Shown piece after piece: positions 40,913 through 49,306 of a stretch of 61,175 nucleotides of DNA. This DNA comes from Caldifarciminota bacterium (GTDB lineage: Bacteria; Hydrothermota; UBA3072), in assembly GCA_016930175.1 (NCBI GenBank), contig JAFGHJ010000026.1, forward strand, positions 1 through 61,175, read 5' to 3'. Position numbers and translations under genes: made by a program. The notes below the pieces were generated by a model. The model did not search any database, had not been told where the DNA came from, and saw only the letters and a program-made list of their open reading frames with translations. Position 1 is the stretch's first letter. Each line of letters opens with the position of its first letter.

Positions 40913-41637
40913 AAAAAGAGCAGAAAATAAAATTCGACGTAGTTTTTCTTTCTTATGACGAACCACTCGCGGAAGAACACTGGAAAAGGCTAAAAAAACG
41001 TTTTCCTTCCGCCAAAAGAGTTCATGGGGTTAAAGGGATTTTAAATGCGCATAAAGAATGCGCTAAGGTGGCGAGGACTGATTATTTCTTCGTTGTCGAC
41101 GGAGATGCATATGTTCTTGATAGTTTTAATTTCGAAGATGTTCCCTTTCAACTTTCTGAAGATTTTTTCTATATGTGGTCGAGTCGAAATGCCATAAATG
41201 ATTTGACCTATGGTAATGGCGGAGTGAAATTGCTTCCTAAAGCAATTCTTGACGGCATAAAAGATTATGGTTTGGACATGTTTATTACTTTACCACATAA
41301 AAATATACCTGAGGTTGCTTCTTTAAGTAGATTCAATGCTACTCCTTTTTATTCCTGGCGTGCCGGTTTTAGAGAATGCGCTCAGCTTGCTTGTAATGCA
41401 TGTAAGCATTCCAAAGAAATAAAGAAACAAATCAGAATATATCTTTTGAATGTGTGGTGCAACAAAGGGACTGACAGGAAATTTGGAATATGGTGTATTA
41501 AAGGAGCTCGTGCAGGTAGAAGATATGGGATGGAGAATAAAGACAATGAAAAGGGAATTGAACTGATCAACGATTTTGACTGGTTAAGTAAACGTTTTGA
41601 TTATGAACTAAAGAAAGGTTATCTTAAAGACATATAA
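40909..41637 (+). CDS. Putative GT-A-like glycosyltransferase, phage-related family
   Basis: A 242-residue protein. FDVVFLSYDEPLAEEHWKRL, then RVHGVKGILNAHKECA, FVVDGDAYVLDSF (a D-x-D in place for a metal-nucleotide site), LTYGNGGVKLLPK and FYSWRAGFRECAQLA. I recall this layout from conserved proteins of cyanophages and other viruses; that is memory, not a search. GTG start overlapping the previous stop, so the two probably act on one glycan. Confidence 0.55.
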   Translation: MKKEQKIKFDVVFLSYDEPLAEEHWKRLKKRFPSAKRVHGVKGILNAHKECAKVARTDYFFVVDGDAYVLDSFNFEDVPFQLSEDFFYMWSSRNAINDLTYGNGGVKLLPKAILDGIKDYGLDMFITLPHKNIPEVASLSRFNATPFYSWRAGFRECAQLACNACKHSKEIKKQIRIYLLNVWCNKGTDRKFGIWCIKGARAGRRYGMENKDNEKGIELINDFDWLSKRFDYELKKGYLKDI

Positions 41638-41652
41638 TTCAGGAGGCGATTT

Positions 41653-41787
41653 ATTAAAAGTCTTTTATTGGTTTTAATCCTTTCTCTTTCCTTGATGTGT
41701 AGCGCAGGTGAAAAATCAGTTGAGAAAGAGAAAAAAAGACGAGGAGGTAAAAATGGTTGGTTTAAAGGTTTTTTCTTCTTCTTTTAA
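41653..41787 (+). pseudogene. Lipoprotein signal peptide frame with ATT start, upstream of PEBP
   Basis: AGGAGG at 41641 is followed six bases later by ATT AAA AGT, opening a frame that reads as a lipoprotein signal (KSLLLVLILSLSLMCSAG, lipobox LSLMC) and then EKSVEKEKKRRGG before ending out of frame in the PEBP gene. Removing one A from the A-run before the PEBP ATG would fuse the two frames without loss. So this is either a 44-codon lipoprotein with a rare start, or the split-off signal peptide of PEBP. Confidence 0.55.
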
Positions 41788-42205
41788 TGACGGAGAAATG
41801 ATCCCGGATAAGTTTACATGTGATGGTGAAAACGTTTCACCCGCAATTAGCTGGGGAGAATTACCTCCGGGAGTAAAGTCACTTGCTTTAATATGCGATG
41901 ATCCGGATGCTCCGAGCGGAGATTTTGTGCATTGTGTTGTTTACAATATTCCGGCGAACATAAATGGTTTTAAAGAAAATGCCGAAATAAGCGATATAGC
42001 TGATTTGGGTATGACGGACTATGGGCGCGGGGGATACGGTGGACCCTGTCCGCCTTCCGGTGTTCACCATTATCATTTTAAAGTTTACGCGCTGAATGAA
42101 ATGATCGAAACGGAAAAAGCTTTAGATAAATACGATTTACTCGACAGAATGGAAGGTCATATACTGGCTAAGGGCGAAATTGTAGGATTGTATAAAAGGA
42201 GATAG
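41753..42205 (+). CDS. PEBP-family protein (YbhB/YbcL type)
   Basis: A 150-residue phosphatidylethanolamine-binding-like protein: FTCDGENVSPAISW, ICDDPDAPSGDFVHCVVYNI and YGGPCPPSGVHHYHFKVYAL, the ligand-pocket blocks. Function in bacteria is unsettled. GAGGAGG sits 5 bases before the ATG at 41753. A lipoprotein signal frame lies just upstream in another phase, so the ancestral protein was probably exported. Confidence 0.9.
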   Translation: MVGLKVFSSSFNDGEMIPDKFTCDGENVSPAISWGELPPGVKSLALICDDPDAPSGDFVHCVVYNIPANINGFKENAEISDIADLGMTDYGRGGYGGPCPPSGVHHYHFKVYALNEMIETEKALDKYDLLDRMEGHILAKGEIVGLYKRR

Positions 42206-42503
42206 AAGGTAGAAGATAGAATTTAGAATTCCACCACCATGCCCAATAATTGGACGCAGATGAACGCAAATTTTAAACTGTTGGTGTGTAGGTCGGTTAG
42301 TCCGTTTTAAAAAACACACCAACACACTCACGCACTAACGCACCAACTAAATTTAAAACCCGAAACTGTAATAAACCACACAGGGCTCAAAAAGAAGAAA
42401 ATCACAAAGAAACTTCGTTTTGTGTTAGTCTAACAGCTAAAAGCCAATAGCCAAAAGCTAAGTTATGAAAAGCTATATAAGAAAAAGGTCGGAATCCGAA
42501 CAA
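42206..42503. other. Gene-free repeat block
   Basis: No gene. Holds family A copy (42246-42270), family C copy 5 (42280-42347: GTTGGTGTG and GGTCGGTTAGTCCG words, A-run, CACACCAACACACTCACG and CACTAACGCACCAAC), then AACAGCTAAAAGCCAATAGC (42430). Confidence 0.75.
42280..42347 (+). repeat. Palindromic repeat family C, copy 5
   Basis: The right arm CACGCACTAACGCACCAAC is the reverse complement of the left arm type seen in copy 2, showing that the family occurs in both arm orders. Confidence 0.7.
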
Positions 42504-42543
42504 TTCCAAGTTCAGCGAGAGAGAACTCTCACTGAACTTGGAA
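42504..42543. repeat. Long perfect-stem hairpin
   Basis: TTCCAAGTTCAGCGAGAG, loop AGAA, CTCTCACTGAACTTGGAA: 18 pairs with one C-A mismatch. It lies five bases beyond the stop of the minus-strand gene at 42549. There is no T-run on either side, so it is not a plain intrinsic terminator; it could protect the mRNA 3' end or be one tip of a small mobile repeat. Confidence 0.75.
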
Positions 42544-42548
42544 CTGTC

Positions 42549-42851
42549 TTAATACAAAGAAAAAACGGACGTGTCTGAGTGTTCTACGTAAAAAGGTACA
42601 AAGAAACAAGAGTTTACGTTCAAATTTGAAGAATTGTTTTTGCAGAGACTTAAAATTCTGTAGAAAGATTTATCTCCTCCGCAAATTGTGTCAGGAACGG
42701 TGATCAACAGGTGAATATTATATGCGTAATCATAGACGAGATCACCTTCCAATAATAATCCGTCAATATCGATCGTGAAAGACTTCCCCAAACTTCCCTT
42801 TAACTCAAATGGACTATTTAGATTATTATCTTTATTACTTATTCCTGGCAT
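42549..42851 (-). CDS. Hypothetical protein
   Basis: A 100-residue protein starting MPGISNKDNNLNSPFELKG, with beta-like strands (SFTIDIDGLLLEGDLVYDY, IHLLITVP). GAGGAGG lies 6 bases before the ATG at 42851, which I prefer to the farther start at 42875. No family recognised. It ends right before the hairpin at 42504. Confidence 0.55.
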   Translation of the reverse strand: MPGISNKDNNLNSPFELKGSLGKSFTIDIDGLLLEGDLVYDYAYNIHLLITVPDTICGGDKSFYRILSLCKNNSSNLNVNSCFFVPFYVEHSDTSVFSLY

Positions 42852-43154
42852 TGTAACCTCCTCTTTAACCAGCATATTAGAGAAAAAATATTATCTGGGG
42901 AACTACCTTAAAAACCGTTCTACTAAATTTTTAAAGAGCTACCGACTTAATGTACAAGAACTGTTCCAGAATTTAAGGTACTGGAAATCAAAGTTTTAAC
43001 ATAATACTTTTTTGCAAAATAAGAAGGCATTTCGCACAACGCAAGAGAAAAAATAAGGATTTTGGATTTAGGATGTAGGATTTAGTAAAACGATAAATAT
43101 TTTTGGGGTTAGGTGTGGTTGTACCTTTGCGTTCTCTGTGTCTCGGTGTGAGGA
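42852..43154. other. Gene-free gap
   Basis: No supported gene. It contains a TAGGATTTAG-type word (43066) like that at 26104 and a family B word GTTCTCTGTGTCTCGGTGTG (43131) touching the patatin stop. I see no clear promoter for the minus-strand gene. Confidence 0.5.
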
Positions 43155-44060
43155 TTACTTTTTACGGGAAAAAGTCTTTTTAAGTATTAAAAAAAGCGAT
43201 GGTTTTAAGAGTGCTCTTATCTCGGGAAGTTTTTCTCTTGTTGCTTCGTAGCCTAATCGTATTCCCAGGTTTATTTTTGTAAAGTCTGCCCAATGAATTT
43301 TTTCTACTTTTGGTTCGATCAGTACGTCCGCTTTTTCTGCCTGTAGTTTATTATATTTGAATTTCGCTATTTCGTCAGCACGAAGGTTCGTAAAGATACC
43401 GGAACTAATTTTTTCATACTTATCAAGTTTAGCTCCCAGATTAACTGCTATTATTTTATTTGCGCCAATGTATCTGCATCCGTCTACAGGAACTTTTGCA
43501 GTAGGTCCCGCATCTATTAGAATTCTTTTTTCTTCTTCCCATGCCGGGAAGATGCCCGCTATTGAAATAGATTTTATTATCGCTTCTTTAAGAGGACCTT
43601 TATCAATATAAATGTCTTCCCCGGAGACAAGGTCGAGTGTAGTGCAGCCAAATTTGATTTCTAAATCCTCAATGTTTACATCTGGAAAAAATTTATCAAT
43701 TACTTTTTTAAGAGTTTCTCTTTCTGTTATATAGGGAGTTACTGCCATTTTTGCAAGAGTTAATCTTTCTCTGAGATAACAGCTTAGTTTTTTTAGAGGG
43801 AAGGAATCCTTATGGTCTTTGAAGAATTCGAAGCCTAACTGCTTGAACTCTGGAGACTTAACTACTTCCGTCGCTTTTTCAGTCAATTCGGTAAATTTAT
43901 AGCCGAGCGCGTATAGTGCCCCTATTATACTTCCAATGGAAGTTCCGAATATTAAATCGGGCTTTATGTTTTCTTCTTCGAGGCATTTTATTGCTCCGAG
44001 GTGAGCGACACCTCTTCCTGCTCCGCCGCCTAAAACAAGACCAAGTTTACTCTTTCTCAG
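43155..44060 (-). CDS. Patatin-like phospholipase, probable CTG start
   Basis: A 301-residue alpha/beta lipase, read from CTG at 44060: RKSKLGLVLGGGAGRGVAHL has the oxyanion-hole GGGAGRG, GTSIGS (39-44) holds nucleophile S41, and LIDAGPTAKVPV supplies the dyad Asp (D183) as D-A-G instead of the usual D-G-G/A. There is no ATG, GTG or TTG between the upstream stop and codon 59, which would cut off the active Ser. AAGGGAG lies 7 bases before the CTG. The start overlaps the previous gene by 14 bases. The stop touches a repeat word. Confidence 0.8.
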   Translation of the reverse strand: MRKSKLGLVLGGGAGRGVAHLGAIKCLEEENIKPDLIFGTSIGSIIGALYALGYKFTELTEKATEVVKSPEFKQLGFEFFKDHKDSFPLKKLSCYLRERLTLAKMAVTPYITERETLKKVIDKFFPDVNIEDLEIKFGCTTLDLVSGEDIYIDKGPLKEAIIKSISIAGIFPAWEEEKRILIDAGPTAKVPVDGCRYIGANKIIAVNLGAKLDKYEKISSGIFTNLRADEIAKFKYNKLQAEKADVLIEPKVEKIHWADFTKINLGIRLGYEATREKLPEIRALLKPSLFLILKKTFSRKK

Positions 44061-44295
44061 AGCATAACTCCCTTATTTTTGGAGTTAAATAAATATTTTC
44101 GAGGTTATTTCTTTTGAGAGCTTTGATTAAAATATTCAGTTTATCTTCTTCGGAAATTCTTTTATCCATTATTATATATTTATTCTTGAAAACTCGGCAA
44201 TAACCGCCTTTTTTTAATAATTTATCTTCTATGATTTTAATTCCGATTTTGAAGGCTATTCTGGTTAATTCAGCTAAAATTTCTCTTTTTTTCAT
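44047..44295 (-). CDS. Small conserved-looking protein of unknown function
   Basis: An 82-residue basic protein: ILAELTRIAFKIGIKIIEDK, then GGYCRVFKNKYIIMDKRIS and LTPKIRELC near the end. It is translated together with the patatin gene (overlap 14 bases). The RVFKNKYIIMDKR block has the feel of a small folded domain, but I cannot name it. No clear Shine-Dalgarno sequence. Confidence 0.55.
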   Translation of the reverse strand: MKKREILAELTRIAFKIGIKIIEDKLLKKGGYCRVFKNKYIIMDKRISEEDKLNILIKALKRNNLENIYLTPKIRELCSEKE

Positions 44296-44400
44296 TTGTA
44301 TATCATATAACTGTACTACTCGTGAAATTTGTTCTTAATAAAGAAGTTAGAAGTTGAAAGTTAGGAGTTAGAATAAAATTACAAATAAAAAATCTTTTTA

Positions 44401-44421
44401 AATCAGCGTTCATCTGCGTCC
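44401..44421 (-). repeat. Family A repeat next to the phosphomutase stop
   Basis: Minus-strand GGACGCAGATGAACGCTGAT, nine bases past the stop codon of the gene at 44430. Just beyond it lies a run of GAAGTTAG-type words (44342-44373). Confidence 0.75.
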
Positions 44422-44429
44422 TATAGTTT

Positions 44430-45788
44430 TTACATTTTAGCAGCTTGTTGCTTTATGAAGTCTGTTACAATCTTTTTTATTTCTTCCAATCTTTCTTTGG
44501 TTTTTGCCTCAAAACGCGTTACCACTATCGGTTGTGTGTTGGAAGCTCTTACCAAACCCCAGCCATCGCCGAAAAGAATCCGGGCTCCGTCTATTTCAAT
44601 AGTTTTATATTTTTTCCGGAATTCCTCTTTTACGGCTTCGACTATTTTCCATTTGGCTTCTTCCCCTACTTCGGTTCTGATTTCGGGAGTACTTTCGTAA
44701 TACGGTATTTCGTTAATTATTTCGGAAACGGTTTTATCTGATTTTGATGCAATTTCGTAGAACCTTGCAGAAACAAAAAGGGCGTCGTCGAATCCATAGT
44801 AATTATCGCCTATAAATATATGTCCGCTCATTTCTCCCGCTATCAAACTGCCGGTTTCTTTCATTTTTACCTTTAGTAAAGAATGCCCCGTTTTCCACAT
44901 TAAAGGTTTGCCTCCTAATTCTTCGATCCATTCAACAAGTCCCTGGCTGCATTTGACGTCAAAAATTACTTCAGTTCCGGGATTTTTTAATATTATAGGT
45001 TTAGCAAGAGCTCCTAATAGCTGATCTCCATACACTAGCTTGCCGTTCTCGTCGATTATGCCGACGCGGTCGGTGTCGCCATCGTATCCTATTCCCATGG
45101 TTGCTTTTTTTTCGATTACTTTATCTGATAACTGTTTGGTATATTTAACCACGGTTGGGTCCGGCAAATGATTGGGAAAATTTCCATCCGGTTCGCAATT
45201 AATGCATTCAAAGTCGGCTCCAAAAATTTTAAATAATTCTGTTGCAATAGGTCCGGCAGTTCCGTTTCCCGGATCCAGCACTATTTTCAAAGATTTTTCG
45301 GGAGAAATTAAAGAAGATATGTATTCGATGTAATCTTTTACAACTTCCTTTTCGTGTATTTTTCCTTTTCCTTCCTCATAATCTTCTTTTTTAATTATTT
45401 CCTTTATTTCTTGTATTTGTTCTCCGTATACGGTATCTTTGCCTCTCATCATTTTGAAACCGTTGTATTCAATAGGATTATGGCTTCCTGTAATCATTAA
45501 TCCGCCATCTAGATTGTAGTGGAAAACGGTAAAGTATAGTATAGGGCTTGGCCCCATTCCTATATTTGTTACGTCGCAGCCTGTGTCGGTAATGCCTTTT
45601 GATATGTTTTCAAATAATCTTGGAGAGCTTTTTCTGACGTCCCTCCCTACGGCGATATTTAAAAGTTTTTTTCTTTTTAAGTACGTTCCGAACGCTTTAC
45701 CAAGGTGATAGGCAAACTCGTCAGTAAGATCTTCGTCTGCTATCCCTCTTATATCATATTTCCTGAATATGTCGTCGTTTACTTTCAT
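44430..45788 (-). CDS. Phosphomannomutase/phosphoglucomutase
   Basis: A 452-residue alpha-D-phosphohexomutase moving phosphate between C6 and C1 of mannose or glucose. Starts FRKYDIRGIADEDL; the phosphoserine is S102 in TGSHNP (100-105), the metal loop is DGDTDR (236-241), the sugar loop is GEMSGH and the phosphate loop RASNTQP. It supplies hexose-1-phosphate for the glycosyltransferases nearby. SD AGGAGA. Confidence 0.95.
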   Translation of the reverse strand: MKVNDDIFRKYDIRGIADEDLTDEFAYHLGKAFGTYLKRKKLLNIAVGRDVRKSSPRLFENISKGITDTGCDVTNIGMGPSPILYFTVFHYNLDGGLMITGSHNPIEYNGFKMMRGKDTVYGEQIQEIKEIIKKEDYEEGKGKIHEKEVVKDYIEYISSLISPEKSLKIVLDPGNGTAGPIATELFKIFGADFECINCEPDGNFPNHLPDPTVVKYTKQLSDKVIEKKATMGIGYDGDTDRVGIIDENGKLVYGDQLLGALAKPIILKNPGTEVIFDVKCSQGLVEWIEELGGKPLMWKTGHSLLKVKMKETGSLIAGEMSGHIFIGDNYYGFDDALFVSARFYEIASKSDKTVSEIINEIPYYESTPEIRTEVGEEAKWKIVEAVKEEFRKKYKTIEIDGARILFGDGWGLVRASNTQPIVVTRFEAKTKERLEEIKKIVTDFIKQQAAKM

Positions 45789-45815
45789 TCTTAATTATCT
45801 CCTGTTTAAAAAGAT

Positions 45816-45843
45816 AATTAACTTGTTTTATCTTATTTGTCAA
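45816..45843 (-). promoter_or_regulatory. Promoter of the phosphohexomutase
   Basis: Minus-strand TTGACA (45843-45838), 16-base spacer, TTAATT (45821-45816), 27 bases before the ATG. Confidence 0.6.
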
Positions 45844-45944
45844 GACGATTTGTTAAATGGTTAAGGAAAAAATATTTTTTCTCTGTGTTCTCCGTGTTTC
45901 TGCGTGAGAAAAATTTGGTGTGGTGGTAGGGGTCTTTGGTTCTA

Positions 45945-45972
45945 TTGACATTTTCTGTCTGCAACGTATAAT
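45945..45972 (+). promoter_or_regulatory. Promoter of the DUF4388-like-to-rimO operon
   Basis: TTGACA (45945-45950), 16-base spacer, TATAAT (45967-45972), 25 bases before the ATG at 45998. Both boxes match consensus. A family B word lies between it and the divergent promoter. Confidence 0.85.
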
Positions 45973-45997
45973 TATTATTAAATGAGAAGGGTGAAAG

Positions 45998-46960
45998 ATG
46001 GTTTTTCCAAAGGGTAATTTAATCTTAAATAATGCTCCAGTACAGTTTGTCAATTTTGATAATATTCTGAATCATGCTAAGAAGACCAGAGAAGGTCGTC
46101 TTATGGGGTATATAGAAATAAGATATCCGGAAAGCAATGAATATCTTTTCTTTAAAGACGGAAATACGATAAGCGCAGCCATCTGCAGAGAAAATCAATT
46201 AAAGGAACATCCTTTGACGCAGGTGTTGGATAAGGCTAAAAAAGCCCATCAGGGAATTGTCAATATTTATATGATTGACGAAGAACTTCTTCATATTATA
46301 ATGGCTCTTTTTAAGGAAAAGCCGCTTTTCTCAGATAAAAGAATAGTGGACGTTGATTTAAATGTGCTTTTTAATAAGTTGGAAACTCTTAAATTTAGTG
46401 GTTTTCTTTCTTTGAATAAGTCAAACAAATATTCTTTTGTAAAATTTAAAGAAGGTAGTCCTCAAATAATATATCCGCTCAAGAAAAATAAAAGGAAAAT
46501 TGATAAGGAAACCTTGCGTACTTTACTTCAAAGCGAAGACTTGCTTATAAGCGCTTACAGAGGAAAAGAAATGAGAGAGCAGGTGCATCCTGCTTTGATT
46601 GAATTATTTTTGAAGTTTTTTAATTCGTTGATAAAATCTTTTATTGAGGTTGTTGGAGTATCTCTGGTCAGGAAGACGCTTATTCCATCTTATGAAAACG
46701 CATGTCAGAATTTAGAAATTTTGAAAAACTTTACAATTGATGACGATCTTAAAATCGTTTATACGCCTTTTATTGCAACTGATGAAGAAATAACAAAAGC
46801 GTTTGCCGCCTGGATCGATCAGTTTTCCGATGCTATTTTTGTTGTTCTGGGAAGGAAAACGGATGAAATTATTCATAGTTCTCTTAAAGATTATAGATTC
46901 GCTTTAAAAAGATCCGGGTTCTTTGAATACTCGAAACTATCTCGGTTAGATATAGAGTAA
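45998..46960 (+). CDS. DUF4388-like protein
   Basis: A 320-residue cytoplasmic protein. Residues about 30-65 (REGRLMGYIEIRYPESNEYL and FFKDGNTISAAI) match the DUF4388/PATAN pattern ('G.l.l....g.l.f.dG.iv.A'). A second, weaker copy is at about 120-155 (KFSGFLSLNKSNKYSFVKF). The domain is linked to signalling and gliding proteins in other bacteria; its role here is unknown. It heads an operon of housekeeping and lipid genes. Confidence 0.6.
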   Translation: MVFPKGNLILNNAPVQFVNFDNILNHAKKTREGRLMGYIEIRYPESNEYLFFKDGNTISAAICRENQLKEHPLTQVLDKAKKAHQGIVNIYMIDEELLHIIMALFKEKPLFSDKRIVDVDLNVLFNKLETLKFSGFLSLNKSNKYSFVKFKEGSPQIIYPLKKNKRKIDKETLRTLLQSEDLLISAYRGKEMREQVHPALIELFLKFFNSLIKSFIEVVGVSLVRKTLIPSYENACQNLEILKNFTIDDDLKIVYTPFIATDEEITKAFAAWIDQFSDAIFVVLGRKTDEIIHSSLKDYRFALKRSGFFEYSKLSRLDIE

Positions 46961-46962
46961 GT

Positions 46963-47622
46963 TTGATCTATTTTGCGGCAACTCCCATTGGAAATCTTGA
47001 AGATATTACGTATAGAGTTATAAGAGTTATGAAAGAAGTGGATTGTATTATATGTGAGAGTGTAAAAAAAACTAAGATTTTAATGGATCATTACGGTATA
47101 GATAAACCTTTGAAATCTTACAATGACTTCAATAAGAAAACAATGACAGACTGGATTTTGCATAAATTGAAAGAAGGGAAAAATTTTGTTTTTGTTACTT
47201 CGGCTGGTTCTCCTCTTATATCCGATCCCGGATTCTTCCTCGTAAAAAATCTCATAAAAGAAAACTTAAGCTTTACAAGTCTTCCGGGACCTTCCGCGGT
47301 GATTAATTCGCTAATTATATCCGGTCTTCCTCCGGATAAGTTTATTTTTTATGGGTATCTTCCTAAAAAAAAGGGGAAGAGAAGGAAAGTCTTAGAATCC
47401 ATAAAGAGCGAGGAGAGAACATGTATAATTTTCGAATCACCTAAAAGGGTGCAGAGACTACTGGAGGAACTGAAAGAAATTTTGCCTGAGAGGGAGATTG
47501 TTTTAACGAGAGAAATGACCAAAATTTATGAAGAAGTAATAAGGGGAATACCGGGAGAGATTCTTGATAATATGCCGAATTTGAAAGGAGAATTCGTGGT
47601 TTTGATTAGGGGTGCGAATTGA
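46963..47622 (+). CDS. rsmI: 16S rRNA (cytidine-1402-2'-O)-methyltransferase
   Basis: A 219-residue tetrapyrrole-methylase-fold enzyme: YFAATPIGNLEDITYRVIRV, the SAM-site block VTSAGSPLISDPGFFLV (usually SDAGTP), SLPGPSAVINSLIISGLPPD and FESPKRVQRLLEEL. Shorter than many RsmI proteins, lacking the last domain. TTG start two bases after the previous stop. Confidence 0.9.
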   Translation: MIYFAATPIGNLEDITYRVIRVMKEVDCIICESVKKTKILMDHYGIDKPLKSYNDFNKKTMTDWILHKLKEGKNFVFVTSAGSPLISDPGFFLVKNLIKENLSFTSLPGPSAVINSLIISGLPPDKFIFYGYLPKKKGKRRKVLESIKSEERTCIIFESPKRVQRLLEELKEILPEREIVLTREMTKIYEEVIRGIPGEILDNMPNLKGEFVVLIRGAN

Positions 47623-48197
47623 CCTGGAATAAAATAAAGGATAAAGGAAGATTAATTCTTTTGCCGTTGGTCAAAATGTTTGACTCTGTACCGCCGAATT
47701 TTATAACGTTTGGCGGATTTTTGATTGTTGTCATTGCCGCCGTATTAATTCTTTTAGGTGAATTCAGAATCGGCGGACTTGTTTTAATTTTTGGGTCAAT
47801 TTTTGATGCTATAGACGGGCAAATTGCAAGAATGAAAGGAAAAACATCAAAATTCGGAGCTTTTTTTGATTCAACACTTGACAGATACGGAGAGTTCTTT
47901 ATATTTTTTTCTATAGCTTTTGCAGAAAAGCGATTTTTTTTAACTTCCTTATGTTTTCTGGCTGTTTTGGGAGCGTTTTTGACAAGTTATACGCGGGCAA
48001 GGGCAGACTCTCTTGGAGTTGATATTAAGGAAGGATTTATTACTCGTGTTGAGAGGATTATTATTATAATTATTGGTTTAATTTTTTTGCCTGAGCACAT
48101 GATTTACATTATGGCTATTCTGGCAATAGTAACTAATTTAACAGCTATTCAAAGGATATTAATTGCATACAAACGACTGGAAAACGGAGGTAATTAA
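47619..48197 (+). CDS. CDP-alcohol phosphatidyltransferase, inositol-phosphate type
   Basis: A 192-residue membrane enzyme with the CAPT motif D63-x2-D66-G-x2-A70-R71-x8-G80-x3-D84-x3-D88. It is followed by inositol-1-phosphate synthase, so the likely reaction is joining CDP-diacylglycerol (or a CDP-ether lipid) to inositol 1-phosphate, as in mycobacterial PIP synthase and archaeal AIP synthase. That substrate is inferred from context. TTG start overlapping rsmI. Confidence 0.87.
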   Translation: MTWNKIKDKGRLILLPLVKMFDSVPPNFITFGGFLIVVIAAVLILLGEFRIGGLVLIFGSIFDAIDGQIARMKGKTSKFGAFFDSTLDRYGEFFIFFSIAFAEKRFFLTSLCFLAVLGAFLTSYTRARADSLGVDIKEGFITRVERIIIIIIGLIFLPEHMIYIMAILAIVTNLTAIQRILIAYKRLENGGN

Positions 48198-49294
48198 TGG
48201 ATAATAAGATCAGAGTTGCAATAGTTGGTGTTGGTAACTGTGCGTCTTCGCTGGTTCAAGGGGCGCATTTTTACCGTAAGGCGGACCCAAATAAATCAAT
48301 ACCCGGATTGATGCATGTTGATTTGGGTGGCTATCATATCAAGGATATTGAGTTTGTAGCTGCTTTTGATATTAATAGAACTAAGGTTGGGAAGGATCTT
48401 TCCAAGGCAATTTTTTCACACCCCAACAATACTTATAAATTCTGCGATGTGCCGGAACTTGGAGTGAAAGTTCAAAGAGGGATGACGCACGATGGTATCG
48501 GAAAATATCTGGAAGATATTATTAAAAAGGCTCCGGGTTCGACAGTTGATATTGTAAAGGTCTTAAAGGATACAAAAGCCGATATGATGATAAGTTATTT
48601 ACCGGTGGGCAGCGAGGAAGCTACAAAGTGGTATGTAGAACAAGCCCTTCAAGCTGAAGTTGGTTTTATAAACGCAATACCTGTTTTTATAGCTTCATCA
48701 AAATATTGGTCGGATAGGTTTAAAGAAAAAGGACTCCCGATAATAGGTGATGATATTAAGTCCCAGGTAGGAGCAACGATTACGCATAGGGTATTGGCTC
48801 AGCTTTTTCTTGATCGCGGAGTTAGATTAAAACGCACATTTCAGTTGAATGTAGGCGGAAATACTGACTTTCTGAATATGTTGGAAAGGGAACGTCTTGC
48901 ATCTAAAGGAAAATCCAAGACTCAGGCAGTTACTTCTCTTTTACCTTTTGATATTGGGAAAGAAAATATCCACATAGGTCCTTCGGATTATATCGAGTGG
49001 TTGACGGATAGAAAATGGGCATATATGAGGATGGAAGGTCAGACTTTCGGCGATGTTCCTCTGAATGTCGAGGTAAAACTTGAAGTGTGGGATTCACCTA
49101 ACTCGGCGGGCGTAATAATCGATGCAATCAGACTAATGAAGTTAGCGTTAGATAATAACCTCTCAGGAACTTTAATAGAACCTTCTTCTTATCTCATGAA
49201 GTCGCCGCCCGAACAGTTTCCTGACTCCGTTGCGAAGGAGAAAACAGAGGAATTTATTAAAAAGTATAGAAAAAGCAAAAAAAACAAGAAATAG
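48197..49294 (+). CDS. ino1: myo-Inositol-1-phosphate synthase
   Basis: A 365-residue NAD-dependent enzyme turning glucose 6-phosphate into inositol 1-phosphate. Rossmann start [48 protein letters not shown] and [12 protein letters not shown] match the actinobacterial/archaeal form. It shares one base with the CAPT stop. With that gene it makes an inositol phospholipid module, uncommon in bacteria. Confidence 0.95.
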   Translation: MDNKIRVAIVGVGNCASSLVQGAHFYRKADPNKSIPGLMHVDLGGYHIKDIEFVAAFDINRTKVGKDLSKAIFSHPNNTYKFCDVPELGVKVQRGMTHDGIGKYLEDIIKKAPGSTVDIVKVLKDTKADMMISYLPVGSEEATKWYVEQALQAEVGFINAIPVFIASSKYWSDRFKEKGLPIIGDDIKSQVGATITHRVLAQLFLDRGVRLKRTFQLNVGGNTDFLNMLERERLASKGKSKTQAVTSLLPFDIGKENIHIGPSDYIEWLTDRKWAYMRMEGQTFGDVPLNVEVKLEVWDSPNSAGVIIDAIRLMKLALDNNLSGTLIEPSSYLMKSPPEQFPDSVAKEKTEEFIKKYRKSKKNKK

Positions 49295-49306
49295 GAAAGG
49301 TTTAAG

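Noticed and set aside
41708-41752. In-frame GTG start for the PEBP gene
   Set aside because: No ribosome binding site at 41708; the added residues are just the antiphase reading of the lipoprotein frame. GAGGAGG favours ATG 41753.
42504-42543. Terminator of the gene at 42549
   Set aside because: Strong stem but no T-run on the minus strand.
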